Assembly: GCA_910578505.1 (NCBI GenBank)
Contig: CAJTPV010000002.1
Span: forward strand, 1-64,000
Direction: 5' to 3'
Length of the DNA: 64,000 nucleotides
Source: an uncultured Oscillospiraceae bacterium
GTDB taxonomy: Bacteria > Bacillota > Clostridia > Oscillospirales > Oscillospiraceae
The notes beneath the pieces are model-generated. The model saw only the letters and a program-made list of their open reading frames with translations. It searched no databases and was not told the DNA's origin. How positions within the stretch are numbered: position 1 is the first letter of the stretch; every line of letters starts with the position of its first letter. Shown one piece after another: positions 53,047 through 61,964 of the stretch. Made by a program: the position numbers and the translations under genes.

Positions 53047-53817
53047 ATGCAGCAACTGGAAAAGCAATTTCACATCCACTGCACTGCCGGCGACGTGGGC
53101 CGCTACTGCATCCTGCCCGGCGACCCGGGCCGGTGCGCGTCCATAGCGGAGCACTTTGACAGCCCCCGGCTCATCAGCCAGAACCGGGAGTACACCGTCT
53201 ATACCGGCAGCCTGCTGGGGGAACCGGTCACCGTCTGCTCCACCGGCATCGGCGGCCCCTCTGCCGCCATTGCCATGGAGGAGCTGACCGCCATTGGCGC
53301 GGACACGTTTATCCGGGTGGGCACCTGCGGGGGCATCGACCTGGACGTGCAGTCCGGCGACATCGTCGTCGCCACCGGCGCCATCCGCTTTGAGGGCACC
53401 AGCCGGGAATACGCGCCTATTGAGTTCCCGGCGGTGTCGGACTTCACCGTCGCCGCCGCCCTGCTGGACGCGGCCCGCGCGCTGGGCAAGACCTGCCACG
53501 CGGGCGTGGTGCAGAGCAAGGACAGCTTTTATGGGCAGCACAGTCCGGGGCGCATGCCGGTCAGCTGCGAGCTGCTGAACAAGTGGGAGGCCTGGAAGCG
53601 CCTGGGGGTCAAGGCCAGCGAGATGGAGAGCGCGGCGCTGTACGTGGTTGCCGCGGCCCTGCATGTGCGCTGCGGCAGCTGCTTTCACGTCATCTGGAAC
53701 CAGGAGCGGGAGGCCGCCGGCCTGGACCAGCGGATGAGCGAGGACACCAGCGCCGCCGTGACAGTGGGCGTGGAGGCCATGAAGCTGCTGATCGAACGGG
53801 ACAGGGCAGCCCGTTAA
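53047..53817 (+). CDS. udp: Uridine phosphorylase
   Basis: A 256-residue nucleoside phosphorylase. Family motifs are [37 protein letters not shown] and the purine/uridine-ligand helix [26 protein letters not shown] fits the uridine-specific subgroup. It splits uridine to uracil and ribose-1-phosphate. AGGAGG precedes the ATG. Its stop codon overlaps that of the converging mutY. Confidence 0.92.
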   Translation: MQQLEKQFHIHCTAGDVGRYCILPGDPGRCASIAEHFDSPRLISQNREYTVYTGSLLGEPVTVCSTGIGGPSAAIAMEELTAIGADTFIRVGTCGGIDLDVQSGDIVVATGAIRFEGTSREYAPIEFPAVSDFTVAAALLDAARALGKTCHAGVVQSKDSFYGQHSPGRMPVSCELLNKWEAWKRLGVKASEMESAALYVVAAALHVRCGSCFHVIWNQEREAAGLDQRMSEDTSAAVTVGVEAMKLLIERDRAAR

Positions 53818-54863
53818 AGGATCTTCAGCGCCTCCGCCAGATACTTCCCAAAGGCGGAGGGCACTGCCAATTCTTCCAGCGTCTCCCGGTCCGCCCAGGT
53901 AAAGCCGCCGCCGTCCCCCCGCACGGTCAGAAGATAGCCGGTCATGTGCCACTCCACATGGGTAAAAATGTGTTTGGCGGTGATTTTCTTCCGCCACTCC
54001 ACCGGCACAAGGCCCCACTTCTCCAGAGGCCGGGCGGCGGCGTCCTCCTCCAGCGCGCCGGGGACGTGGGGGAACTCCCACAGTCCCGCCAGCAGTCCCT
54101 GTTCCGGGCGTTTGCGCAGGGCGACGGTCCCATCCCTCCACAGGAGATAGACCGTCAGCTCCTCCCTGCGCCGCCCGGCTTTTTTTGTCCGCACAGGCAG
54201 CGCGGCCTGCAGTCCCAGCCGCTCCGCCTCGCACAGGCCGGACAGCGGGCAGCGGGCGCACGCCGGCGCAGCCTTGGGCAGGCACACCGTGGCCCCCAGG
54301 TCCATCAGCGCCTGGTTGTACTCCCCCGGCCGGTCCTGGGACATGGCCCGCTCCATCAGGGCCCGGATCTTTTTCCGGACCGCCGGGTCCATAATGTCCT
54401 CCTGGAGGCCGGCGACACGGGCCGCCACCCGCAGCACGTTGCCGTCCACCGCCGGGACCGCCCGCCCAAAGGCGATGGACGCAATAGCGCCGGCGGTATA
54501 GTCCCCGATTCCCGGCAGCTTCAGCAGGTCCTTTTCCTCCTCCGGGAACCGCCCGCCGCAGGTGTTGACGATCATCAGGGCGGCTTTGTGCATATTTCTG
54601 GCCCGGCTGTAGTAGCCCAGGCCCTGCCACAGCTTCATCAGCTGCTCCTCGTCCGCCGCCGCCAGGGCCTCCACAGTGGGCAGCGCCTCCATCCAGCGCT
54701 GGTAGTAGGGCAGCACTGCCGCCACCCGTGTCTGCTGGAGCATGATTTCCGACACCCAGACCTGGTAGGGGTCGCCGGTCCCCCGCCAGGGCAGCGTCCG
54801 CTTATGGGTGTCATACCAGTCCAGCAGCGGCCCGGCCATCGCCGCCAGCCGTTGTTCCGTCAT
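53814..54863 (-). CDS. mutY: A/G-specific adenine glycosylase MutY
   Basis: A 349-residue DNA repair enzyme. Catalytic Glu in [10 protein letters not shown], helix-hairpin-helix [14 protein letters not shown], Asp in [10 protein letters not shown], and the iron-sulfur set [24 protein letters not shown]-like C-terminal domain that reads 8-oxoG follows ([20 protein letters not shown]). The start at 54863 follows GGGAGGGG. Complete, intact. Confidence 0.95.
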   Translation of the reverse strand: MTEQRLAAMAGPLLDWYDTHKRTLPWRGTGDPYQVWVSEIMLQQTRVAAVLPYYQRWMEALPTVEALAAADEEQLMKLWQGLGYYSRARNMHKAALMIVNTCGGRFPEEEKDLLKLPGIGDYTAGAIASIAFGRAVPAVDGNVLRVAARVAGLQEDIMDPAVRKKIRALMERAMSQDRPGEYNQALMDLGATVCLPKAAPACARCPLSGLCEAERLGLQAALPVRTKKAGRRREELTVYLLWRDGTVALRKRPEQGLLAGLWEFPHVPGALEEDAAARPLEKWGLVPVEWRKKITAKHIFTHVEWHMTGYLLTVRGDGGGFTWADRETLEELAVPSAFGKYLAEALKIL

Positions 54864-54877
54864 GCATTCCCCTCCCG

Positions 54878-55723
54878 TCAGAACCGCTGGGCGAATCCGC
54901 ACCGGCGGCACAGCTCCTCACTGGGCCTGCCCTGGGAGAAGCCGTCGTAAATGGCCCTGGCCCGCGGGCTGTCCAGGATGTCCGGCAGGTCCCGCTCCAA
55001 CAGGTTCCCCAGAGGGATGTCCCCCTCGTGGTCCAGGCAGCAGGGGACCACGGTGCCGTCGCACAGCACCGCGATCTGCTCCCGCAGGCCCAGACAGAAC
55101 CGGACCGGTCCCTCCGGACGCTCCAGGTCCGGCCACACAAACCTCTCCGCCTGCTCCAGATACAGCCGCTCTCCCAGCCGCCAGCTCCCGCTCCGCGGTT
55201 GGGGCAGGGTGAGGGGATGGGCCCCCAGCTGCCCGGCCAGAAAATCCAGGATCTCCCCGTTGCGCCGGTCCGCGCCGCCGATGTTCCACAGCCGCAGGGC
55301 GCAGATGGTGCCCCGGCGGGCCGCCTGGACCGCGTAGTCCCACACACGGGCCAGATAGCCGGTGAGCTCTCCGGCCCGGTTGCCCTCCATGCAGTGGAGG
55401 GAGATACTGACCTTGTGGAGGGGCGGGCCGGACAGCAGGAGAGGTCCCTGTTGGTCCAGCAGGGTGCCATTGGTGGTCAGGCAGATGGAGAACCCCATCT
55501 CCCCGGCGGCCTCCAGCAGCTCTCTTAACTGCGGGTGCAGCAGCGGCTCCCCCATCACGTGCAGGTACAGGTATGTCACATAGGGCCGCAGCCGTCCGGC
55601 CAGGACCCGGAACTGCTCCGGCGGCAGGAACCCCTTTTCCCGCCGGGTGCCGGGGCAGAAATCGCAGCGGAGATTGCAGACGTTGGTGATCTCGACATAG
55701 GCCCGTTTCAGCCGTCTCCTCAT
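54878..55723 (-). CDS. Radical SAM protein with SPASM-like C-terminus
   Basis: A 281-residue enzyme. CNLRCDFC (residues 16-23) supplies a cluster-binding CxxxCxxC of the radical SAM type. LHVMGEPLLHPQ and TTNGTLL are further conserved motifs. The C-terminal part (CDGTVVPCCLDHEGDIPLGN, then ELCRRCGF) resembles a shortened SPASM domain with fewer cysteines. No obvious peptide substrate gene is nearby, so the modified molecule is unknown. Confidence 0.85.
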   Translation of the reverse strand: MRRRLKRAYVEITNVCNLRCDFCPGTRREKGFLPPEQFRVLAGRLRPYVTYLYLHVMGEPLLHPQLRELLEAAGEMGFSICLTTNGTLLDQQGPLLLSGPPLHKVSISLHCMEGNRAGELTGYLARVWDYAVQAARRGTICALRLWNIGGADRRNGEILDFLAGQLGAHPLTLPQPRSGSWRLGERLYLEQAERFVWPDLERPEGPVRFCLGLREQIAVLCDGTVVPCCLDHEGDIPLGNLLERDLPDILDSPRARAIYDGFSQGRPSEELCRRCGFAQRF

Positions 55724-55825
55724 CCGTGTCCGTTCCCTTTCCGCGCCTCACAGGCGCTCTTTTTCTGTTCTTCCACTTCAGGTTTATTCATGCTCTCCAA
55801 CCTTTATCGTACAATCATGCCGCTT

Positions 55826-55854
55826 ATTGTATCATACATGCCTGATGATTGCAA
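55826..55854 (-). promoter_or_regulatory. Promoter of the radical SAM gene
   Basis: Minus-strand TTGCAA (55849-55854) and TACAAT (55826-55831), 17-base spacer. The rest of 55724-56062 holds no gene: a plus-strand hairpin GCGCCT-CAC-AGGCGC with TCTTTTT at 55743-55764, then an AT-rich stretch before the transposase remnant. Confidence 0.55.
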
Positions 55855-56062
55855 CGCACAGATGACGCATTGCCGGGGCAATTGAACGAATAAACATGTT
55901 GAAATCGTGAACAAAGTCACATCCGGGCGTTTGACAGTTCCGGGAGTAAAAAACGCCTGAAAAGCATTGGGAATACAAGGGAAAATCAGTCAAATTTTTT
56001 GTATTGAAGTATAGTAATTTCTAGTAATGTATAATATAATTGCATAAAGGAGCGAATATATC

Positions 56063-56853
56063 ATGCGAGTAACCATAACAAAGTCTAAAAATGCAGAGTC
56101 ATTCTACATCACCTAGTCATACATCAACGAGCAGAGAAAAAGCACATCCACCGTGATCCGCAAGTTAGGGACCCTGGCAGTAAACGCTCCGGATTGGAAG
56201 CGGCACAAAAGTTTCTGGAACCACCAACGTATCAGCTCCATGATGTATACAGGGCGTTAAGTGTGCTGGCCCAAGAGAGCGATTATATCCAGGAAGAAGT
56301 ATACAAAAACAGTCATTTCATCTGCCAAAGGAACGACCACGTTCTGTATTACGATTGTACGAACTACTATTTTGAGATCAAGCAGGAAGATGGGGAGAAA
56401 AAATACGGGAAAAGCAAGGAGCACCGCCCGAATCCCATCGTGCAGATGGGCCTGTTTACAGATGGAGATGGAATCCCTCTGGCGTTCTCTCTGTTTCCGG
56501 GCAATCAAAATGAGCAGACATCTTTAAAGCCTCTGGAGACGAAGGTGCTGCGGGAATTCGGCTGTGACAAGTTCATCTATTGCAGTGATGCAGGGCTGGC
56601 CTCCGAAAACAACCGGGAATTCAACCATATGGGCAAACGGGCCTTTATTGTCACCCAATCCATTAAAAAACTGCCAGCCGAAGACCGTCAGTGGGCCTTA
56701 AACGGGACAGGCTTTCGCAGACTATCCGATGACAAGCCGGTGGATCTCTCCCGGTTGTCAGAGCAGGATGTACATGAGCTGTTTTACAAAGACGCGCCTT
56801 ACACCACAAAGAAACTGTATCAGCGGTTGATTATCACCTATTCCCCCAAGTAG
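56063..56853 (+). pseudogene. IS1634-type transposase remnant
   Basis: Broken transposase gene. The N-terminus (MRVTITKSKNAESFYIT) carries an in-frame TAG at about codon 18. After KLGTLA the frame changes and a part is lost. The frame then resumes with LEAAQKFLEPPTYQLHDVYR and runs 220 residues through the DDE region (YYDCTNYYFEI, FPGNQNEQTSL, IYCSDAGLASENN). The normal C-terminus after LYQRLIITYS is missing; a terminator hairpin begins at the stop. It is inactive, and its AT-rich character fits a mobile origin. No clear terminal inverted repeats were found. Confidence 0.85.
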
Positions 56854-56880
56854 CGGCCCGGTTTTCCGGGCCGCGCTTTT
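56853..56880 (+). terminator. Terminator abutting the transposase remnant
   Basis: Stem GCGGCCCGG-TTTT-CCGGGCCGC followed by GCTTTT. It directly follows the remnant's stop codon, suggesting a deletion joined the element to an older gene end. Confidence 0.8.
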
Positions 56881-56912
56881 GTAATGTGTGTCATTTGAAG
56901 GGAGTGGACAAC

Positions 56913-57419
56913 ATGGGTAAGAAAAAGAAGAAGCGCCAGCCAGAGCCGGAACAGCGGCAGCCCCGTCTGAACCGGCGGCAGCTGCTGGGTCTGGCGGCGG
57001 CGTGGGACGCGGCGGCGAAGGAGACGGACCGCGCCGTGAAGCAGGCCGGCGGCCTCACGCCCCGCTGGGTCAAGGCGGACGTGGTATACCTGTCGGAGGA
57101 GATCTCCGCCGGGGAGCTGGCCAAGTCGCTGAAATCATCCCGGCAGGAATTTTTCCGCTACGGCCTGGCCTTTGATGCCGGCTATGAGACCGCCCTGCTG
57201 GAGGCGGAGCTCAACGGCGCGAAAATCTATGACTACGAAGAAAATCCGGGCATTGACCTGGAATATCTCAATACGTATCTGAAAAAGGCGGGATGGCCCG
57301 CCCTGCCCGGCATGCCGGAGCGCTGCACGGTGTTCCAGTGCATCGGCTGGCTGTGCGACGAGACGGACCTGCTGTCCGTGATGCTGCCGCTGATGGACAT
57401 CATGGCGGCCATTGGGTGA
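56913..57419 (+). CDS. Hypothetical protein with Lys-rich N-terminus
   Basis: A 168-residue soluble protein. The first 20 residues are Lys/Arg/Gln-rich (GKKKKKRQPEPEQRQP). The rest is helical and acidic, with LGLAAAWDAAAKETDRAV and two Cys near the end. AAGGGAGTGG precedes the ATG. No motif recognised. Next to decayed pilus genes, so a link to type IV pili is possible but unproven. Confidence 0.65.
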   Translation: MGKKKKKRQPEPEQRQPRLNRRQLLGLAAAWDAAAKETDRAVKQAGGLTPRWVKADVVYLSEEISAGELAKSLKSSRQEFFRYGLAFDAGYETALLEAELNGAKIYDYEENPGIDLEYLNTYLKKAGWPALPGMPERCTVFQCIGWLCDETDLLSVMLPLMDIMAAIG

Positions 57420-57443
57420 GCCTATGAGAAGAAGGAGAAATCG

Positions 57444-57881
57444 ATGGCCCGGCTGCGGGGGCTGCTGTTTCCCGCGGCGGCGGTGCTGCTGACCGGGGCC
57501 GGCGTGTACCAGCGCCTGACGGAGCGGGACCAGGCGGCCTGCAGCCGCCGGACCTTCGCCCAGTACATCGCCACCCGCGTGCGGCAGGCCGACTGTCTGG
57601 ACGGCGTCAGCGTGGAGGATTTTGACGGCGTCCCCGCCCTGACGCTGTGGGCGGAGGATGGCTATGTGACACGGGTCTACTGGTATGACGGCTATCTGAT
57701 GGAGCTGTATACCGACGTATCCTCCCGCATCCCCCCTGCGGAGGGGGACCGGCTGATGGAGGCCGGCGGGCTGGGGCTGTCCCTGGCTGACGGCATGCTG
57801 ACCGTGGACCTGACGGACGCGGCGGGCGCCCAGGAGCGGCTGGAGCTGTCCCTGCGCAGCGGAGAGGGGGCGGCGTCATGA
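57444..57881 (+). CDS. DUF4860-type pilus-cluster protein
   Basis: A 145-residue protein with one N-terminal hydrophobic segment (LLFPAAAVLLTGAGVY) and a beta-rich domain (FAQYIATRVRQAD, VYWYDGYLMELY) as in DUF4860 proteins found in clostridial type IV pilus clusters. AGAAGGAG lies upstream. It overlaps the next gene by ATGA. Confidence 0.65.
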   Translation: MARLRGLLFPAAAVLLTGAGVYQRLTERDQAACSRRTFAQYIATRVRQADCLDGVSVEDFDGVPALTLWAEDGYVTRVYWYDGYLMELYTDVSSRIPPAEGDRLMEAGGLGLSLADGMLTVDLTDAAGAQERLELSLRSGEGAAS

Positions 57882-58312
57882 GGAGCAAGGCCCCGCTGAT
57901 GCTGATGGAGCAGATGGTCATGCTGCTGGTGTTCGCGCTGGCGGCTGCGGTGTGCCTGCAGGCCTTTGCCGTGCTGTGCCTGACGGTGTTTGCGCTGCTG
58001 AGCCTGACCACCGTCCGGGCGGACGTGCGCCTGGCGGACGCCTCGGTCCAGGCTGTCAGCGACTACTACGCCGCGGACCGGGCGGCCCAGTCCATCCTGG
58101 CCCGGCTGCGGGGCGGCGAGATGCCGGAGGGCGTGACGTCTATGGGCGGAAATCTCTACGCCTACAGCTGCCCGGTTTCCGACCGGCAGCAGCTGGAGGT
58201 CGAGGTGGAGGTGGACGGCACGGCGTACCGGATCCTGCGCTGGCAGACTGTCCCCACAGGGGAATGGGAATCTGACGGCAGCCTGGAAGTGTGGGACGGA
58301 ACGCTATTCTAA
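57878..58312 (+). CDS. Prepilin-like protein, possibly a fusion
   Basis: A 144-residue protein. Its N-terminus has an unusually long hydrophobic run (about 38 residues, from [13 protein letters not shown] to [15 protein letters not shown]), about twice that of a single prepilin helix. It looks like the start of one prepilin-like gene joined in frame to the start of another. The rest ([19 protein letters not shown]) fits the second type. Reading frame intact; function doubtful. Confidence 0.6.
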   Translation: MRSKAPLMLMEQMVMLLVFALAAAVCLQAFAVLCLTVFALLSLTTVRADVRLADASVQAVSDYYAADRAAQSILARLRGGEMPEGVTSMGGNLYAYSCPVSDRQQLEVEVEVDGTAYRILRWQTVPTGEWESDGSLEVWDGTLF

Positions 58313-58338
58313 GAAGTCTACAAGGAGGAAGGCACAAT

Positions 58339-58899
58339 ATGGCGGATTTGCTGGAGTATCTGCGGCGCGCGGTGGAGGATCATGCGTCGGATGTATTTAT
58401 CGTGGCGGGCGGTCCGGTCCGGGAGAAGCTGGATAAGCGGCTGATCGCCATCAGCGAGGAGCCGGTGTTTCCCAAGGACACAGAGCAGCTGATCCTGGAG
58501 CTGTACGCGCTGGCCGGGCGGGATTCCGCCCAATTTTTCCAGCAGGGCGACGACGACTTCTCCCTGTCCATACGGGATCTGGCCCGGTTCCGGGTGAACA
58601 CCTACCGGCAGCGGGGCTCGCTGGCGGCCCTGCGCTCCTGTCTGCGGCAGGCTCCGGATGTGATTTTGCTGGGCGAGATGCGGGATCAGCAGACCATCTA
58701 TACCGCCATGACGGCGGCGGAGACCGGCCACCTGCTCATCGCCACGCTGCACACCCAGGGGGCGGTGAACACCATTGACCGCATTGTGGACGCCTTCCCC
58801 AGCGGGCAGCAGGGACAGGTGCGGGTGCAGCTGAGCATGGTGCTGCGCACGGTGGTGTCCCAGCAGCTGCTCCCCGGCTCTATCCCAGCCTGCTGCTGA
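58339..58899 (+). pseudogene. pilT: PilT retraction ATPase lacking its P-loop
   Basis: A 186-residue frame matching both ends of PilT (normally about 350 residues). The N-terminal part runs to [15 protein letters not shown]; it then jumps to [15 protein letters not shown] (Walker B and Asp/His region) and [18 protein letters not shown]. About 120-130 residues, including Walker A, are gone in frame. The C-terminus stops after SQQLLPG, where the aldo/keto reductase gene begins to overlap. Without the P-loop it cannot hydrolyse ATP, so I call it non-functional despite the intact start (AAGGAGGAAG). Confidence 0.8.
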
Positions 58900-60010
58900 A
58901 GTCCGAGAGCACCTCGGACACCTTGATCTGCTGGGGGCAGACCGCCTCACAGCTGCGGCAGCCCACACACGCGCCGGGCCGCTTGTCCTCCGGCAGCGTG
59001 GAGAGCAGCATGGCCGGGATGAACCCGCCGCCGCTGACGGTGTGCTCATTGTAGATGCCCAGCAGCTTGGGGATATCCAGGCCCTGGGTGCAGTGGTCGA
59101 CGCAGTAGCGGCAGGCCGTGCAGGGGGCGGTCTTCTTCTTCAGCTGGCCGGCCACGATGTCCAGCAGCACGTCCCGCTCCGCCGGAGTGAGGGGCGCGTC
59201 CGTGCTGAAGGTGCCCGTGTTGTCCTCCAGCTGCTCGGGGGTGGACATGCCGGAGAGGACCACGGTCACGCCGGGGACCGCCTGGAGGAACCGGAACGCC
59301 CAGGCCGGGATCGTCTCCTCCGGCCGCAGCGCCGCCAGCCGGGCGGCGTCCTCCGCCGGCATCTTCGCCAGCCGCCCGCCCCGCACCGGCTCCATGACCC
59401 AGATGGGGATGCCGCGCCCATTGAGCAGCGCCACCTTCCCCTTGCCGTCCTGGAGGGTCCAGTCCAGATAGTTCAGCTGGATCTGGCAGAACTCCATATC
59501 CTCCCCATAGGCGTCCAGGAACCGCTTCATGGTGTCGATGCTGCCGTGGGTGGAGAAGCCCAGATGCCGGATGCGGCCGCTGGCCTTCTGCTTCATTAAG
59601 TAGTCGTAGATGCCGTACTGCGGGTCCAGGTAGGCGTCGATGTTCGCCTCGCACACGTTGTGGAAGAGGTAGAAGTCGAAGTACGCCACCTGGCACTTTT
59701 CCAGCTGCTTTTCAAAAATCTCCTCCACCTTGTCCATATTGCTCAGGTCATAGCCGGGGAACTTGGTGGCCAGATGGAAGCTGTTCCGGGGATATCTGCG
59801 CAGCGCGCGGCCCATGACCAGCTCGGAATTGCCGGAGTGGTAGCCCCAGGCGGTGTCGTAATAGTTGACGCCCCGCTCCATGGCCAGATCCACCAGCCGC
59901 TGGGCGGCGGGCTCGTCAATGGCTCCGTCCTGGCCGTCCACCACCGGCAGACGCATCGTGCCCAGGCCCAGCGCGGACAGCTTCAAATCCTGAAAGTCCC
60001 TGTAGATCAT
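58880..60010 (-). CDS. Aldo/keto reductase with ferredoxin-like C-terminus
   Basis: A 376-residue protein. Residues 1-270 form an aldo/keto reductase barrel ([35 protein letters not shown] with catalytic Lys; [10 protein letters not shown]). The C-terminal part has two 4Fe-4S sets, [11 protein letters not shown] and [12 protein letters not shown], as in the clostridial ferredoxin-fused AKR group. It may couple NAD(P)H and ferredoxin redox. The start at 60010 has AGGAGAAGAG upstream. Its 3' end overlaps the PilT remnant by 20 bases. Confidence 0.88.
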   Translation of the reverse strand: MIYRDFQDLKLSALGLGTMRLPVVDGQDGAIDEPAAQRLVDLAMERGVNYYDTAWGYHSGNSELVMGRALRRYPRNSFHLATKFPGYDLSNMDKVEEIFEKQLEKCQVAYFDFYLFHNVCEANIDAYLDPQYGIYDYLMKQKASGRIRHLGFSTHGSIDTMKRFLDAYGEDMEFCQIQLNYLDWTLQDGKGKVALLNGRGIPIWVMEPVRGGRLAKMPAEDAARLAALRPEETIPAWAFRFLQAVPGVTVVLSGMSTPEQLEDNTGTFSTDAPLTPAERDVLLDIVAGQLKKKTAPCTACRYCVDHCTQGLDIPKLLGIYNEHTVSGGGFIPAMLLSTLPEDKRPGACVGCRSCEAVCPQQIKVSEVLSDFSSRLG

Positions 60011-60235
60011 GTTCTCTTCTCCTTTTCGGTAATCGGTATGCCGATTATACCGTATTTGCCCCGGAATAGCAAACACTTTTCCACAGCTGCCGGTGATATT
60101 TTCAGAAAATGCAAATAAAATCCGCCTTTTGTAAGCGGAGCGACAGGATTTGCTATCCTTTTTGCCGGACAGGCGATATACTGTTCCCCAGCATCGGCGC
60201 ATGGCCAGGCGCGCAAACAAAGGGGGGAACCGGCT

Positions 60236-61081
60236 ATGGAGAAAAAGAAGACTCTCTTCCAATCCAACCGCATCTATCACATTCCGATCGAACGGATCGT
60301 TCCCAATCCCCGCCAGCCCCGCCGCCATTTTGACAGCCAGGCTATGGGGGAGCTGGCGGAATCCATCCGGCAGCACGGCATGCTCCAGCCCATCAGCGTG
60401 CAGAAAACGCCGGAGGGCTATGTGCTGGTGGCGGGGGAGCGGCGGCTGCGGGCCGCGTCCATGGCCGGGCTGGACCGGGTCCCCTGCATCCTGGTGAGGA
60501 GCTCGGACCGGGACAGCGCGCTGCTGGCCCTGATCGAGAATCTGCAGCGGTGCGACCTGCACTACACCGAGGAGGCCGCCGCCATTGCCCGCCTGATCGC
60601 CGCCTACGGCATGAGCCAGGAGGAGGCCGCCCGGCGGCTGGGCCGCTCCCAGTCCGCGGTGGCCAACAAGCTGCGGCTGCTGAAGCTGAGCCCGGAGTGC
60701 GTGGATAAGCTGCGCCAGTACGGCCTGACCGAGCGCCACGCCCGGGCGCTGCTGCGGCTGGAGGAAAATGAACAGCGCCTGACGGCGGCCTGCTATATCG
60801 GCGAGAAGCAGCTGACCGTGGCCGCGGCGGAGGAGTACATAGAGGGCCTGCTCCAGAAGAAGCAGCGGGAGGCCCCGGCCAAGCGCTCCGTCTATGTCAT
60901 CAAGGACGTGCGGCTGTTTCTCAACAGCGTGGACCGCAGCATGGAGAACATCCGCCGGGCCGGCGTGGACGCCCGCTGCGACAAGCAGGAGAGCGAGGAC
61001 GAGATCACCATCACCATCCAGATCCCCAAACGGCGCGCGCCCCGCCGGGCCGTTCCTGAAACTGAGCTGAAAAATCTTTGA
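60236..61081 (+). CDS. ParB/Spo0J-Noc family DNA-binding protein
   Basis: A 281-residue protein. ParB-type CTPase/N-terminal domain (NPRQPRRHF, GMLQPISVQ, GYVLVAGERRLRAASMAG) and helix-turn-helix (MSQEEAARRLGRSQSAVANK) are clear. ENLQRCDLHYTEEA is also of the family. The C-terminal third lacks other motifs. No ParA or parS-like cluster is adjacent; Noc-type roles (nucleoid occlusion) are possible. AAAGGGGGGAA precedes the ATG. Confidence 0.87.
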   Translation: MEKKKTLFQSNRIYHIPIERIVPNPRQPRRHFDSQAMGELAESIRQHGMLQPISVQKTPEGYVLVAGERRLRAASMAGLDRVPCILVRSSDRDSALLALIENLQRCDLHYTEEAAAIARLIAAYGMSQEEAARRLGRSQSAVANKLRLLKLSPECVDKLRQYGLTERHARALLRLEENEQRLTAACYIGEKQLTVAAAEEYIEGLLQKKQREAPAKRSVYVIKDVRLFLNSVDRSMENIRRAGVDARCDKQESEDEITITIQIPKRRAPRRAVPETELKNL

Positions 61082-61159
61082 GTTTCTTCTGCTTTGGTAC
61101 TTCCCTTTTTTCCCCGGTGCGTGTATAATATGGAAAAAACCGTGCGGGGGGAAAATCGT

Positions 61160-61495
61160 ATGGCAGAATCAACTGGAATCGATATCCAGCGCTACGCCTT
61201 CTTTCGCTTTATGCTGCCGGAACTGGAGGTCGGGCGAAGCGACATTGAGATCACGGTGGACTACGGTGTGGACACGGAGCACAACCGGGTCGTGGCCAAC
61301 GTGTGGGCCCGGATCGAGAACACGATGATCAAGGGGTTCATCTACACGGAGTTCGTGCCCCCGGTGAAAAAGGGGGAGGAGCAGTGCCGCCTGATTGCGG
61401 CGGCCATCAATCGGAACCCCCTCTTTCACCGGCACCTGCAGGCCTTCCTGGCCTGGGTGCAGAACAACCAGCTGCGGGGAGAAAACCCGGAATGA
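61160..61495 (+). CDS. Small hypothetical protein
   Basis: A 111-residue soluble protein (YAFFRFMLPELEVGRSDIEI, then VVANVWARIENTMIKGFIY). The start at 61160 follows GCGGGGGG; TATAAT at 61121 suggests a promoter just upstream. No domain recognised. A hairpin follows at 61507-61542. Confidence 0.7.
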   Translation: MAESTGIDIQRYAFFRFMLPELEVGRSDIEITVDYGVDTEHNRVVANVWARIENTMIKGFIYTEFVPPVKKGEEQCRLIAAAINRNPLFHRHLQAFLAWVQNNQLRGENPE

Positions 61496-61506
61496 CCGGC
61501 AAGCCA

Positions 61507-61542
61507 GGCAGGCCCGGACAGAGCACTCTGTCCGGGCCTGCC
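61507..61542 (+). terminator. Strong hairpin after the small gene
   Basis: A 17-bp perfect inverted repeat GGCAGGCCCGGACAGAG / CTCTGTCCGGGCCTGCC with a two-base centre and no T-run. It may end transcription or stabilise the mRNA end. Confidence 0.55.
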
Positions 61543-61573
61543 GCGCGCTGTGAAAAAAATGTGCCGCTACCTC

Positions 61574-61610
61574 TTGACAAGATGTACAATGCGGTATATA
61601 GTATTGTGCA
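61574..61610 (+). promoter_or_regulatory. Promoter and probable operator of the PadR operon
   Basis: TTGACA (61574-61579) and TATAGT (61597-61602), 17-base spacer. Near-inverted repeats TGTACAAT (61583-61590) and ATTGTGCA (61603-61610) flank the -10, the common layout of PadR autoregulation. Confidence 0.7.
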
Positions 61611-61625
61611 AAGGGGGGTATCCAC

Positions 61626-61964
61626 GTGATCGATCCACAAGTAAAGCGGGGAGTGCTGGACGTGTGCGTCCTGTCGGCCCTGCGGCAGCGGGACTCCTAC
61701 GGCTATCAGATCATCAAGGACCTGAGCGGCTGCATCGATATCTCCGAGTCCACCCTGTACCCCATCCTGCGCCGGCTGGAGGCGGTGGGGCGGCTGACGG
61801 TGTATACGGTGGAGCACAACGGGCGCCTACGGAAATTCTACCACATCACCCAGTTGGGCGTCCAGGCCATCGACCAGTTTCTGGACAGCTGGCCGGAGAT
61901 CCAGCAGGTCTATGATTTCATAAAGGAGTGTGCTGAACATGACACGCGCGAAGTTTCTCAATGA
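61626..61964 (+). CDS. PadR-family transcriptional regulator
   Basis: A 112-residue winged-helix protein (LDVCVLSALRQRDSYGYQII, STLYPILRRLEAVGRL). GTG start with AAAGGGGGG upstream. PadR proteins repress their own operons and membrane-stress genes. It overlaps the HAAS/DUF4097 gene and probably regulates it. Confidence 0.92.
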   Translation: MIDPQVKRGVLDVCVLSALRQRDSYGYQIIKDLSGCIDISESTLYPILRRLEAVGRLTVYTVEHNGRLRKFYHITQLGVQAIDQFLDSWPEIQQVYDFIKECAEHDTREVSQ

